From: Bacteroidales bacterium UBA3742
GTDB taxonomy: Bacteria; Bacteroidota; Bacteroidia; Bacteroidales; Paludibacteraceae
Direction: 5' to 3'
DNA length: 23,219 bases
NCBI GenBank assembly: GCA_002371785.1
Contig: DFGU01000087.1
Location: forward strand, 5,454 to 28,672
Position numbers and translations under genes: made by a program. The notes beneath the pieces are model-generated. The model searched no databases, was not told the origin of the DNA, and worked only from the letters and a program-made list of their open reading frames with translations. Positions 11,509 through 20,303 of this stretch are shown piece after piece. Position 1 is the first letter of the stretch. Every line of letters begins with the position of its first letter.

Positions 11509-13851
11509 ATGGCAATCAAAAAATCACAATTATACAGCCTCCTTTGGGCGAGTTGCGATGTGCTGCGGGGCAGTATGGATGCGAGTCAGTACAAGGACTA
11601 CGTGCTCGTCATCCTCTTTATCAAGTATATCTCCGACAAGGCGAAAGACCCGTCGTCGATGATCAATCTGCCGGAGGGTTGCAGTTTTGCCGACATGGTG
11701 AAGCTGAAGAACAAACCCGGTATCGGCGATGCGATGAATACGATCATCCGCAAACTGGCGGACGCGAACAACTTGCAAGGTGTCATCACCAATGCCGATT
11801 TCGATGATGACCAGAAACTGGGAAAGGACAAAGACAAGATCGAGACGCTGAGCCGCCTGATTGCCGTATTTGAGAACAAGAACCTGGATTTCTCCAACAA
11901 CCGTGCTGCAGACGATGACCTGATAGGTGACGCGTATGAGTACCTGATGCGTAACTTTGCTTCCCAATCGGGCAAGAGCAAGGGGCAATTCTACACCCCT
12001 GCCGAGGTGAGCCGTGTGATGGCAAAAGTGGTGGGAATCACCGAAGATACAAGCGAGCATATCACGATCTATGACCCTACATGCGGTTCGGGTTCGTTGC
12101 TGCTGAGAGCACGTGCCGAGGCGCAAGGCGAAGTGTCGCTCGAAGGACAGGAGTTCGACAACGCGACCATCGGTATGGCGCGCATGTCGATGATCATTCA
12201 CGGCATCCCTGATGCGGAACTTTTCCAAGGCGATACGCTCAATAACCCACAGCATAAGATCAACGACACCCAACTGATGCAGTTCGACTATGTGGTTGCC
12301 AATCCGCCGTTCTCCAAGAAAGGCTGGATGACTTCGACCAACGAGAATGATCCGTACGGGCGTTGGGGTAATATGACAGGTCTGGCACCTGTGCCGCCGG
12401 ACGGCTGTGGTGACTACGCTTTTCTGCTGCATATCGTCCGCTCGCTCAAGTCGAACGGCAAGGCGGCATGTATCCTTCCACACGGCGTGCTCTTCCGTGG
12501 TAATACCGAAGCGGACATCCGCCGGTATCTCATCGAGCGCCATATCATCTCCGGCATCATCGGTCTGCCGAGCAATATCTTCTTCGGTACAGGCATCCCT
12601 GCGTGTCTTATCATCATCAACAAAGCGCAAGCGGCTTCGTCGCAAGGTATCTACATGATTGATGCCAAAGACGGTTTCATGAAAGACGGCGCCAAGAACA
12701 GGTTGCGTGAGCAAGACATTCGTCGCATCGTGGATACATGGCGTGCGCATGAAAATGTGCCGCACTATGCGCGTCTGGTTAGTTATGAGGAGATAGAGCG
12801 CAACGATTTCAACCTTAATATCCCGCGTTATATCGCACCGGAAGACAAGGAGATCGTGCAGAATATCTATGCCCATCTGCATGGCGGTTTGCCTAAGTAC
12901 GATGTGGAAGAAGTGCTTGGTCACATGTGGGAAGCTTGCGGTTCGCTCAAGGACAAACTGTTCCAACCGATTGATGCTGACTATTACCGTCTGGCTGTGC
13001 CGGAAGAAGAGGTCACGCGAACGATTGAGCAAGATGCCTCTTTCCGTAGCCAGCATGAGCGTTATCTGGAAGGCATCAAAGCTTTTGCGGACAGCCATCG
13101 GGACGAGATGCTGTCGCTCAATCCTGGTTGCGAACCCAAGCAACTGATTGAACTATGGGGCGCAGAACTGTTGGAGACGCTCAAACAGAACGATTGTATC
13201 GTTGACCCGTATAACGCTTACCAACTGCTCATGGAGTACTGGAGCGAAGCCTTGCAAGATGATTGCTATATCATCTCACGCGACGGATGGCATACCGACC
13301 TGCATGTGAGTCTCGTGCAGAAGGTGAACAAGAAAGCCAAGACCGTTACCTTCGAGCCGAAGAAGAACCCGACATACGCGGACTATGAGAGTGACCTGCT
13401 GCCGATATCGGTGGTGGTCAATCAGTATTTTGCAGCCGACGAAGCACGGCTCTTTGAGTTACAAGCGAACTTGGAAGAACTACAAGGACAGATTGAAGAG
13501 TTGGAGAGCGAAGAAGGATACGAAGATACCAAACCCTATAAGGACGCAAAGAAACAAGAGAAACAACTGAAAACCGACATTAAAGCTGCGCTTAAACGCT
13601 TGACGGATGAGGTGGTTGCCAAGTATGCTATGCTCAAGGAAGATGAGGTGCGTCATTTAGTGGTAGAGCAAAAGTGGCTTGCAACTATCCAATCGCGGAT
13701 GGAAGGAGAGATGGCGCGTGTATCGCAAGAGATGACAACGCAAGTGCTCGCTCTTCATCAACGCTATGCCCACACGCTTCCCGACATCGAACGCCAAGCC
13801 GCCGAAGCCGAAGCAAACGTCAAGGAGTATCTGAAACAAATGGGATTTTGA
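11509..13851 (+). CDS. hsdM: Type I restriction-modification DNA methyltransferase subunit (HsdM)
   Basis: The 780-residue protein starts with the HsdM N-terminal helical domain (about 5-140; MDASQYKDYVLVILFIKYISDKAKD). An N6-adenine methyltransferase domain follows, with motif I DPTCGSGS (189-196) for S-adenosylmethionine and motif IV NPPF (265-268) for catalysis. The QFYTP segment (about 164-168) is also conserved. The fold ends near residue 500, so this protein is about 250 residues longer than the E. coli enzyme (529). The extension is helical and charged, with a coiled coil at about 642-710 (FELQANLEELQGQIEELESE). It acts with HsdS to methylate the recognition sequence and is also needed for restriction. 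It opens the operon from its own promoter; the next gene starts 15 bases after its stop. Confidence 0.96.
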   Translation: MAIKKSQLYSLLWASCDVLRGSMDASQYKDYVLVILFIKYISDKAKDPSSMINLPEGCSFADMVKLKNKPGIGDAMNTIIRKLADANNLQGVITNADFDDDQKLGKDKDKIETLSRLIAVFENKNLDFSNNRAADDDLIGDAYEYLMRNFASQSGKSKGQFYTPAEVSRVMAKVVGITEDTSEHITIYDPTCGSGSLLLRARAEAQGEVSLEGQEFDNATIGMARMSMIIHGIPDAELFQGDTLNNPQHKINDTQLMQFDYVVANPPFSKKGWMTSTNENDPYGRWGNMTGLAPVPPDGCGDYAFLLHIVRSLKSNGKAACILPHGVLFRGNTEADIRRYLIERHIISGIIGLPSNIFFGTGIPACLIIINKAQAASSQGIYMIDAKDGFMKDGAKNRLREQDIRRIVDTWRAHENVPHYARLVSYEEIERNDFNLNIPRYIAPEDKEIVQNIYAHLHGGLPKYDVEEVLGHMWEACGSLKDKLFQPIDADYYRLAVPEEEVTRTIEQDASFRSQHERYLEGIKAFADSHRDEMLSLNPGCEPKQLIELWGAELLETLKQNDCIVDPYNAYQLLMEYWSEALQDDCYIISRDGWHTDLHVSLVQKVNKKAKTVTFEPKKNPTYADYESDLLPISVVVNQYFAADEARLFELQANLEELQGQIEELESEEGYEDTKPYKDAKKQEKQLKTDIKAALKRLTDEVVAKYAMLKEDEVRHLVVEQKWLATIQSRMEGEMARVSQEMTTQVLALHQRYAHTLPDIERQAAEAEANVKEYLKQMGF

Positions 13852-13866
13852 AATACATAAGGCACT

Positions 13867-15081
13867 ATGAAAACAACAGAAATAGCCGTTCAGTATAACC
13901 TTCCCGCCAATTGGGAACAAGACAAGGAGTTCTCGTTTGACCACTTGTCGGATGTGGTAACGCAGTTGCACGATTCCGCCTATTCCGCTACGGTCAAGGC
14001 TATTAACCGTTTTGCCACGGTGCGTAACTATGTGATCGGTTTCTATATCGTGGAATACGAACAGCATGGTAGCGACCGCGCCAAGTATGGCGACCGATTA
14101 CTCAAACGGTTGGCCGAGAGAGTGAATAAACGCGGTATCAATGAGACGCTGCTTACGAATAGCCGTAAGTTCTATCTGACCTATCCGCAAATACAATCCT
14201 ACCTTGAAGGAAAAAGTGCGACGGCATCGCACCTATTGGAAAAATTCCCGACAGCATCGGGAGAATCTTCTCCAATTTCTCCGACACCGTCGGAGGAATT
14301 AGCGCTAATATCTTCGACACAATCGAATAAATCCGAGATTTCTCCGATGCCGTCGGATAAATTCATTACTCCGGCAGACAAACTCATTTCCCATCTCTCG
14401 TTCTCACATCTTGTAGAGATACTTACAGTAGATGATCCGCTTGCGCGTTTCTTCTACGAGACGGAGTGTATCAAATGTTGTTGGAGCGTTAAGGAACTGC
14501 GTCGGCAGATTTCTACCAACCTTTATTTCCGCGCGGGGATAAGCAAGAAACCGGAACTGCTGTTGCAACGGACAGAGATTAACGCGACACCGGTGTTAAG
14601 CATCAAAGACCCGTTCTCGTTTGAGTTTTTGGACTTGCGTCCGGAAGCATTCACGGAAAATGATTTGGAGAATGCGCTCATCACTCATTTGCAGGAGTTC
14701 TTGTTGGAGATGGGCAAAGGTTTCTGTTTCGAGGCGCGGCAAAAACGGATGATCATAGATGATGAATACTATTTCGCCGACCTCGTTTTCTACAACCGCG
14801 TACTGCATTGCAATGTCATCATCGAACTCAAAGACGACGAGTTTAATCATGCCGATTTGAGTCAGCTGAATGCATATGTGTCGTATTACCGTGAGAACGA
14901 AATGAATCCGGGAGACAATCCTCCTGTGGGAATATTACTTTGCACGCGCAAAGGCGAGAAGATGGTAGAATATGCGTTAGCGGGAATGGATAATAATTTG
15001 TTCGTCTCTACCTATATGCTTTCCCTGCCGGACAAAGAGACATTGAAGGCATTTATTTTGAAAGAAACAGATAATAGATAA
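13867..15081 (+). CDS. DUF1016 (YhcG-like) protein with a PD-(D/E)XK nuclease domain
   Basis: The 404-residue protein has the DUF1016 N-terminal helical domain (about 20-115, with AINRFATVRNYVIGFYIVEYEQ and KRLAERVNKRG). A repetitive Ser/Pro/Thr linker follows (about 117-170), then a second helical part (LSFSHLVEILTVDDPLARFFYE) and a C-terminal PD-(D/E)XK fold. The nuclease residues visible are Asp305 (ADLVFYNR) and Glu320-Leu-Lys322 (IIELKDDEF), so the site looks intact. YhcG-like proteins are presumed nucleases with no settled substrate. It sits between hsdM and hsdS, 15 bases after hsdM and 29 before hsdS, and so is co-transcribed. The linker is encoded by five hairpin-bearing repeats, described separately. 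A role in DNA cleavage or control of the type I complex is inference. Confidence 0.9.
   Translation: MKTTEIAVQYNLPANWEQDKEFSFDHLSDVVTQLHDSAYSATVKAINRFATVRNYVIGFYIVEYEQHGSDRAKYGDRLLKRLAERVNKRGINETLLTNSRKFYLTYPQIQSYLEGKSATASHLLEKFPTASGESSPISPTPSEELALISSTQSNKSEISPMPSDKFITPADKLISHLSFSHLVEILTVDDPLARFFYETECIKCCWSVKELRRQISTNLYFRAGISKKPELLLQRTEINATPVLSIKDPFSFEFLDLRPEAFTENDLENALITHLQEFLLEMGKGFCFEARQKRMIIDDEYYFADLVFYNRVLHCNVIIELKDDEFNHADLSQLNAYVSYYRENEMNPGDNPPVGILLCTRKGEKMVEYALAGMDNNLFVSTYMLSLPDKETLKAFILKETDNR
14216..14357 (+). repeat. Five co-varying short hairpins at 30-33 base spacing
   Basis: Each has the form xxxGA-N5-TCxxx: arms GTGCGA/TCGCAC (14216-14232), TCCCGA/TCGGGA (14246-14262), CTCCGA/TCGGAG (14279-14295), TTCGA/TCGAA (14313-14327) and TCCGA/TCGGA (14343-14357). 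The centres are 30, 33, 33 and 30 bases apart. Outer bases differ between copies but remain paired. In frame each copy encodes a [PAS][TM]xS motif, followed in most copies by an IS or IT pair. Confidence 0.85.
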
Positions 15082-15084
15082 AAA

Positions 15085-15103
15085 GGCCACCAAGCTGGTG
15101 ACC
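15085..15103 (+). repeat. Hairpin immediately upstream of hsdS
   Basis: GGCCACCA (15085-15092) pairs with TGGTGACC (15096-15103) around a three-base loop, with one mismatch. It fills most of the 29-base gap between the DUF1016 stop and the hsdS ATG and ends 7 bases before that ATG. It could limit or couple hsdS translation. Confidence 0.6.
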
Positions 15104-15110
15104 AATTAAC

Positions 15111-16301
15111 ATGACCGAAACGAATTTCAAACATACAGACCTCGGTCTCATCCCTCACGATTGGGAGGTGAAGACGATAGGAGATATAGCTGAATATAGA
15201 CGTGGTTCTTTCCCTCAACCGTATGGATTACCAGAATGGTATGGCGGTGTTGATGCTATGCCGTTTGTTCAGGTGGCTGATGTTGGCGATGACTTTAGAC
15301 TAAATCAAACGACAAAACAGACCATTTCTAAAAAGGCACAAGAATATAGTGTTTTCGTTCCTAAGAACTCAGTTTTGGTAACTTTACAAGGCTCTATTGG
15401 GCGTGTGGCCATTACGCAATACGACAGTTATGTAGATAGAACGCTTGCTATATTCCAACATTATAATATTCCAATGGCAAATAATTATTTTGCACATCAG
15501 TTAAGCAAGAAGTTTGCCATTGAACGAGAAAAAGCACCTGGTGGAATTATAAAAACGATAACAAAGGAAGCGTTTACTGAATTTGAACTCCCTCTTCCTC
15601 CCACACTTGCAGAGCAAGAGCGGATAGCGGGAGCGTTGTCCAGTATTGATACATTGATTGGCGCACTAACTGAACAAATCGAAAAGAAACGCCATATCAA
15701 ACAAGGAACTATGCAACAACTCCTTACCGGCAAAGAACGACTTGCGGGATTTAAAGGAGAATGGAAGACGTGCAAGATTAAAGACATTTTTAGAGTTACA
15801 AGAGGTTATGTTCTTAATTCTTCATTGGTAAGTAACTTCAAAAACTCATCTACGCCATATCCTGTATATTCTTCACAAACGGCAGACAAAGGAGTTATGG
15901 GTTATTATGATAGCTTCTTGTATGAGAATGCAATAACATGGACAACTGACGGTGCCAATGCAGGGGATGTAAATTTTAGAAAGGGAAAGTTCTATTGCAC
16001 TAATGTGTGCGGAGTTCTGCTAAGCGAGGAAGGATATGCCAACGAATGTGTTGCTGGTATTTTGTCTATGTGCTCAAAATCATATGTGTCATATGTGGGA
16101 AATCCGAAATTGATGAACAATGTGATGGCAGAAATAGAGATAACAATTCCTCCAACCATCGCTGAGCAAAGCGCGATAGCAGCGGTGTTGTCTAATATGG
16201 ATACAGAAATAGCAGCTTTAGAGCAGAAGCGTGATAAGTATATCGCCATCAAAAGCGGTATGATGCAAAATCTATTAACCGGTAAAATACGATTGGTATG
16301 A
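15111..16301 (+). CDS. hsdS: Type I restriction-modification specificity subunit (HsdS)
   Basis: The 396-residue protein has the standard two-half architecture. The first target recognition domain (about 12-160) is followed by a conserved helical region (LPPTLAEQERIAGALSSIDTLIGALTEQIEKKR), ending in the motif GTMQQLLTGKERL. A second recognition domain (about 220-345) and a second helical region (PPTIAEQSAIAAVLSNMDTEIAALEQKR) end with MMQNLLTGKIRL. The two helical repeats set the spacing of the bipartite recognition sequence, and each half binds one part. The DNA of the recognition domains is clearly more AT-rich than hsdM and hsdR, as is usual for exchangeable specificity domains. Its TGA overlaps the hsdR ATG by four bases (ATGA). 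No second hsdS copy, invertase or long inverted repeat suggests phase variation within the window. Confidence 0.96.
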   Translation: MTETNFKHTDLGLIPHDWEVKTIGDIAEYRRGSFPQPYGLPEWYGGVDAMPFVQVADVGDDFRLNQTTKQTISKKAQEYSVFVPKNSVLVTLQGSIGRVAITQYDSYVDRTLAIFQHYNIPMANNYFAHQLSKKFAIEREKAPGGIIKTITKEAFTEFELPLPPTLAEQERIAGALSSIDTLIGALTEQIEKKRHIKQGTMQQLLTGKERLAGFKGEWKTCKIKDIFRVTRGYVLNSSLVSNFKNSSTPYPVYSSQTADKGVMGYYDSFLYENAITWTTDGANAGDVNFRKGKFYCTNVCGVLLSEEGYANECVAGILSMCSKSYVSYVGNPKLMNNVMAEIEITIPPTIAEQSAIAAVLSNMDTEIAALEQKRDKYIAIKSGMMQNLLTGKIRLV

Positions 16302-19300
16302 ATAACTATTTTGCGACACGGCCAGTAGATCCCGAACGGGATGTGCAACTCAAGGTGCTCGAACATCTTGACCAGTATGCCCATTATACCTATATCGGTT
16401 TCCTCAAGAACCAAGATAACGAACCTATCCGTCGGGACACGCTTATATCCTATCTGAAGGACAAGCAGCATTGTACCGACCGCCAAGCAAAAGAGGCATT
16501 GAACAAACTGTTGGATGCTGCGCATTGTGTCCGTGAGCAAGACCTGTATTCTGCCAACAAAACCGTGTATAACGCTCTCCGTTACGGTGTGTCCGTTTCC
16601 ACCAAAGAGAACACGCATACTACCAAATGGCTCATTGATTGGGCACATCCGGAGAATAACATCTATGAAGTAGCCGAGGAAGTCTCGGTACCTTGTTCTC
16701 ATCCGGACATCAACCACTTGCGACCGGATGTAGTGCTGTACGTCAACGGTATCGCACTCGTCGTGCTCGAACTGAAGAAATCAACCGTCTCTGCCAAGGA
16801 TGCTATTCGTCAGAACATCCGCAACCAAGAGATGATACCGCATTTCTTTGCCGTACCGCAGTTGTTATTAGCCGGTAATCCAAGCGAAGGCTTATATTAC
16901 GGTACAACACTCACTCCGGAGAAATACTGGCTTAAATGGAAAGAGCCGACAGGACAAGCATATCCCGATGCAGCCATCGCCACTCCTTCGCAGAACCTAT
17001 GGGACGAGTGTCCGCCTTTCTCTTCGCATTTTGAACAAAGCCAGATACCGAATGAGTTATATCGTTCGTTGATGCAGATGCTGACACCGCCGCGGTTATT
17101 GGAGTTCATCCATGACCTCACGGTCTTCGATGGCGGTATCAAAAAGGTAGCCCGACCGAATCAGTATTTCGCCCTCAAAGCCGTTCAACAGCGCGTCAAA
17201 CGTCGTCAAGGCGGTATCGTGTGGCACTCACAGGGTTCAGGTAAATCGCTCTCAATGGTATGGATGGCGCAATGGATCAAAGAGACGCAGAACAACGCTC
17301 GCGTAGTCATCATCACCGACCGGGACGAACTCGACAAACAGATCACTAATGGTTTCATCGATGCCGGAGAACATCCGTATCGTGCCACTTCGGGGAGTGA
17401 CCTGCTTAACGTCCTTGATCATTCCGAGCATCATCTGATATGTACGCTCATTCATAAGTTCGGTTCTCCGGCTAACAAAGACATAGCGCCGGATGAGATT
17501 ATCCTTCGTGGCGAGCGTAACCTTGCGCAGTACATGGACGCGCTGGCACGTAATCTGCCTAAAGGATTCAAAGCGAAAGGAAACCTGTTCGTCTTCATAG
17601 ACGAGTGTCACCGTACGCAAGGCGGTTTGCTCAACAAAGCGATGAAAGCTATCATGGGTGAGGAGGTAATGATGATCGGTTTTACCGGAACACCGCTGCT
17701 CAAATCGCAGAAAGGTATTCTTAACTCTTACGAGAACTTCGGACCATATATCCATACCTATAAGTTTGATGAAGCGGTAGAAGACGGAGTCATTCTGGAT
17801 CTCCGTTACGAAGCGCGTAACATAGCGCAAGAGTTGTCGGATAGTAGTGCGCTCGACAAACTGTTTGAGACGCAGACACGCGGATTGACACCCAAAGCCA
17901 AAGAGGAGTTACAGCAACGCTGGGCAACGATGCAGAACATCTATTCCAGCCGCGATCGCAAGACGCAGATAGTCAAGTCGATCAATTACGACTTCCTTAC
18001 TGTTCCGTGCTTGCGTGGACACTGGGGAAATGCGATACTCGTTGCTGCATCTATCCGCGATGCTTTCCAGTATTGGGAACTATTCATGCAGAACATCCGT
18101 TACCAAGGACATGTGGCGGTTGTCTCGTCGCTTGACATGGAGATGCCGGGTCTGGATGAAGCTTATACAGGCGAGTCCGAGACAGACCAAGAGTACAAGC
18201 AACGAATGCTCAAACAGATGTGCGGCGATACACCTGTTAAGGAGTTCGAAGAGCGTGTCAAAGGGCAGTTCGTCAAAGAACCCGGGAAGATGTGGTTGCT
18301 TATCGTGGTGGATAAACTGCTGACCGGATTTGATGCACCTACGGCAACATATCTTTATATCGACAAGAAGATGGAAGACCATAATCTCTTCCAAGCTATC
18401 TGTCGTGTGAACCGTATCGCCGAGCAAAAGGAGTACGGCTATATCATCGACTTCCAACAGCTCTTCGAGAGTATAGAAGGTGCTATTGCTGACTATACCA
18501 ACGGAGCGTTCTCCGGTTACGAAGCGGAAGATGTCAAAGGACTTATGGAATCGCGTATTGTGCAAGGACGCAAAGACCTCGAAGCCGCTATGGAGCGTTG
18601 CCGCCTATTAGCCGAACCGGTTGCACAACCGCGTAAGGAAGATAATTTCTTCGATTACTTCGGTTTTGATCAGCGTAACACCCCGGCAGATGAGCAAGAA
18701 GCGGAGATCATCCGGAATGCACAGAAACGCGATGAGTTCTATGATGCTTGCAATCGTTTGGTACGTACGTTCCGTGCAATCTCCATGCAGATGGAAGAAG
18801 CCGGATTCACGGCAGAACAGGCTGCGGCTATATTGCGCGAGGTCAAGAACTTTGACGATATCCGTATATCGCTTATGCATCGCTGCGGCGATTACCTCGA
18901 CCTCAAGCGTTATGATGCGGAAATGCGTATGTTGCTCGATGACTATATCGAAGCGCACGATGCGATCAAGATGGAAGAACTGAGCGATTTCTCTTTCCTT
19001 GAACTCATCAGCGAAGATACGGATGGTGAAGAAAACAGTTCGGGCAAAGAAGAAACAACCAAAGTGTTGGGCGGAGAGAATGGTGTGGCAGAGACAATCG
19101 CGGCAAACGTGCGGCGCGTCATCAACCGTAAGAAAGAGTCGAACCCAGAAGAATATCGGCGTTTCTCGGAACGGCTGAACCGTTTGCTCGAAGAACGACG
19201 TCAAGCAACCATCACTTATCGTGAGTTCCTTGCTGAGATACGTCGTATCGTCGAAGACCTGCGTAAACGCAATATGCCCGACCCACGATTGGATACAGAA

Positions 19301-19522
19301 GGAAAAGCGGCGTTATATGGCGCTTGCGGACATGATATAGACTTCACGCTTTTGCTTTACGATATTATCAAACGGAATGCGAAGTTTAATTTCCGCAACA
19401 ATAATATACGTAAACTGATGCTGCTTAATGCTATCACAGAAGCCATTATCGAACATCAAAAAGCGGGCAAGATTAATCCTGAAGAGATATTGAGTATCGT
19501 CGTTGCCAACGAGGAGTTCTGA
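16298..19522 (+). CDS. hsdR: Type I restriction endonuclease subunit R (HsdR)
   Basis: The 1074-residue protein has the expected modules. An N-terminal PD-(D/E)XK nuclease shows Asp144 (RPDVVLYVNG) and Glu158-Leu-Lys160 (LELKKS). An SF2 translocase follows, with Walker A SQGSGKS (311-317), a DECH box (435-438), motif III GFTGTPL and a C-terminal motif VI region (LLTGFDAP, then QAICRVNR). A helical C-terminal domain (about 750-1074) should bind HsdM/HsdS. All key residues are present and the length is normal, so the enzyme should be active. It translocates DNA using ATP and cuts unmethylated DNA at a distance. Translation is coupled to hsdS through the ATGA overlap, and its stop overlaps the next start by one base (TGATG). 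Confidence 0.96.
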   Translation: MNNYFATRPVDPERDVQLKVLEHLDQYAHYTYIGFLKNQDNEPIRRDTLISYLKDKQHCTDRQAKEALNKLLDAAHCVREQDLYSANKTVYNALRYGVSVSTKENTHTTKWLIDWAHPENNIYEVAEEVSVPCSHPDINHLRPDVVLYVNGIALVVLELKKSTVSAKDAIRQNIRNQEMIPHFFAVPQLLLAGNPSEGLYYGTTLTPEKYWLKWKEPTGQAYPDAAIATPSQNLWDECPPFSSHFEQSQIPNELYRSLMQMLTPPRLLEFIHDLTVFDGGIKKVARPNQYFALKAVQQRVKRRQGGIVWHSQGSGKSLSMVWMAQWIKETQNNARVVIITDRDELDKQITNGFIDAGEHPYRATSGSDLLNVLDHSEHHLICTLIHKFGSPANKDIAPDEIILRGERNLAQYMDALARNLPKGFKAKGNLFVFIDECHRTQGGLLNKAMKAIMGEEVMMIGFTGTPLLKSQKGILNSYENFGPYIHTYKFDEAVEDGVILDLRYEARNIAQELSDSSALDKLFETQTRGLTPKAKEELQQRWATMQNIYSSRDRKTQIVKSINYDFLTVPCLRGHWGNAILVAASIRDAFQYWELFMQNIRYQGHVAVVSSLDMEMPGLDEAYTGESETDQEYKQRMLKQMCGDTPVKEFEERVKGQFVKEPGKMWLLIVVDKLLTGFDAPTATYLYIDKKMEDHNLFQAICRVNRIAEQKEYGYIIDFQQLFESIEGAIADYTNGAFSGYEAEDVKGLMESRIVQGRKDLEAAMERCRLLAEPVAQPRKEDNFFDYFGFDQRNTPADEQEAEIIRNAQKRDEFYDACNRLVRTFRAISMQMEEAGFTAEQAAAILREVKNFDDIRISLMHRCGDYLDLKRYDAEMRMLLDDYIEAHDAIKMEELSDFSFLELISEDTDGEENSSGKEETTKVLGGENGVAETIAANVRRVINRKKESNPEEYRRFSERLNRLLEERRQATITYREFLAEIRRIVEDLRKRNMPDPRLDTEGKAALYGACGHDIDFTLLLYDIIKRNAKFNFRNNNIRKLMLLNAITEAIIEHQKAGKINPEEILSIVVANEEF

Positions 19523-20256
19523 TGGAGATAACGATCCAAAATATTGCCGTTGAAGTAGAGCGCAAGCCGATTCGTAACATGCATCTGTCGGTCTATCCGC
19601 CGGACGCACGCGTACACCTTAGTATGCCGTTCTTTCTCTCTGAAAGCGATGCACGTTCATTCTTGCTAAAGAAATGGCAATGGATCTGTCGTAATCGTGA
19701 ACAGGTGCTCAAACAACCGCGACAGACACAACGAGAATATATCTCCGGCGAGAGTCATTATCTATTTGGTACGAGGTATATGCTGCTTGTTGAACCTATC
19801 ACCTCTGGCGCTAATTCTATCAACGTGCAAGGCAACAAACTCATTATGAAATGCCGCCCTGCATCTACGCGGGACAATCGCCGTGCGCAACTTCAGGAAT
19901 GGTATCGCGGACACTTGCGAACAATCTTAACTGGCCTCGTCGATAAATGGTGTGAGCAGTTAGGAGAAGCACCTGTCGAGTGGACCATCAAACAGATGAA
20001 AACTGAATGGGGCAGTTGTATCGCACGCAAGCGGCATCTGGTCTTTAATCTCGATCTTGCGCGTGTACCTGTTGAGTGTATCGAATATATCGTCGTGCAC
20101 GAGTTAACCCACCTTGCCGTACAAAACCACGGACCTGCTTTCCAAGCCCTCATGACCCAACGTCTGCCCAACTGGAAACTACTCCGCAAACAACTCAACG
20201 ACTTCATCGCTATACCGGTAGAAGAAGAAATAAAAGATGAGCAGGATTCTTTATAA
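19522..20256 (+). CDS. YgjP-like (DUF45/M48-type) zinc metallopeptidase
   Basis: The 244-residue protein belongs to the YgjP/DUF45 family. It has the conserved EWGSC segment (about 161-165) and the zinc motif HELTH (193-197), with a third histidine at 203 (HELTHLAVQNHGPAF), i.e. HExxH-x5-H. The N-terminal part is beta-rich (IQNIAVEVERKPIRNMHLSVYPPDARVHLSMP). No signal peptide is visible, so it is cytoplasmic. Its ATG overlaps the hsdR stop by one base, making it the last gene of the operon. Proteins of this family are often found beside hsdR in type I loci; the role is not established. Proteolytic control or repair of the restriction complex is a reasonable inference, not shown. Confidence 0.92.
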   Translation: MEITIQNIAVEVERKPIRNMHLSVYPPDARVHLSMPFFLSESDARSFLLKKWQWICRNREQVLKQPRQTQREYISGESHYLFGTRYMLLVEPITSGANSINVQGNKLIMKCRPASTRDNRRAQLQEWYRGHLRTILTGLVDKWCEQLGEAPVEWTIKQMKTEWGSCIARKRHLVFNLDLARVPVECIEYIVVHELTHLAVQNHGPAFQALMTQRLPNWKLLRKQLNDFIAIPVEEEIKDEQDSL

Positions 20257-20303
20257 ATATATTGATATCAAAGGCGGGAAAGATAGATTTTTTTCTCAAA
20301 ATC

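Noticed and set aside
11530..13143. 537-codon minus-strand open frame
   Set aside because: It is an antisense shadow of hsdM, without domains and with a composition rich in His, Arg and Val as expected of a reversed coding frame.
14216..14357. CRISPR-like array
   Set aside because: The units are hairpins with 30-33 base spacing, but they are in-frame coding sequence without identical repeats, and no cas gene is present.
15111..16301. Phase-variable, invertible hsdS
   Set aside because: There is only one hsdS, no long inverted repeat within or beside it and no tyrosine recombinase in the window. The two similar LLTGK segments are direct and normal for HsdS.
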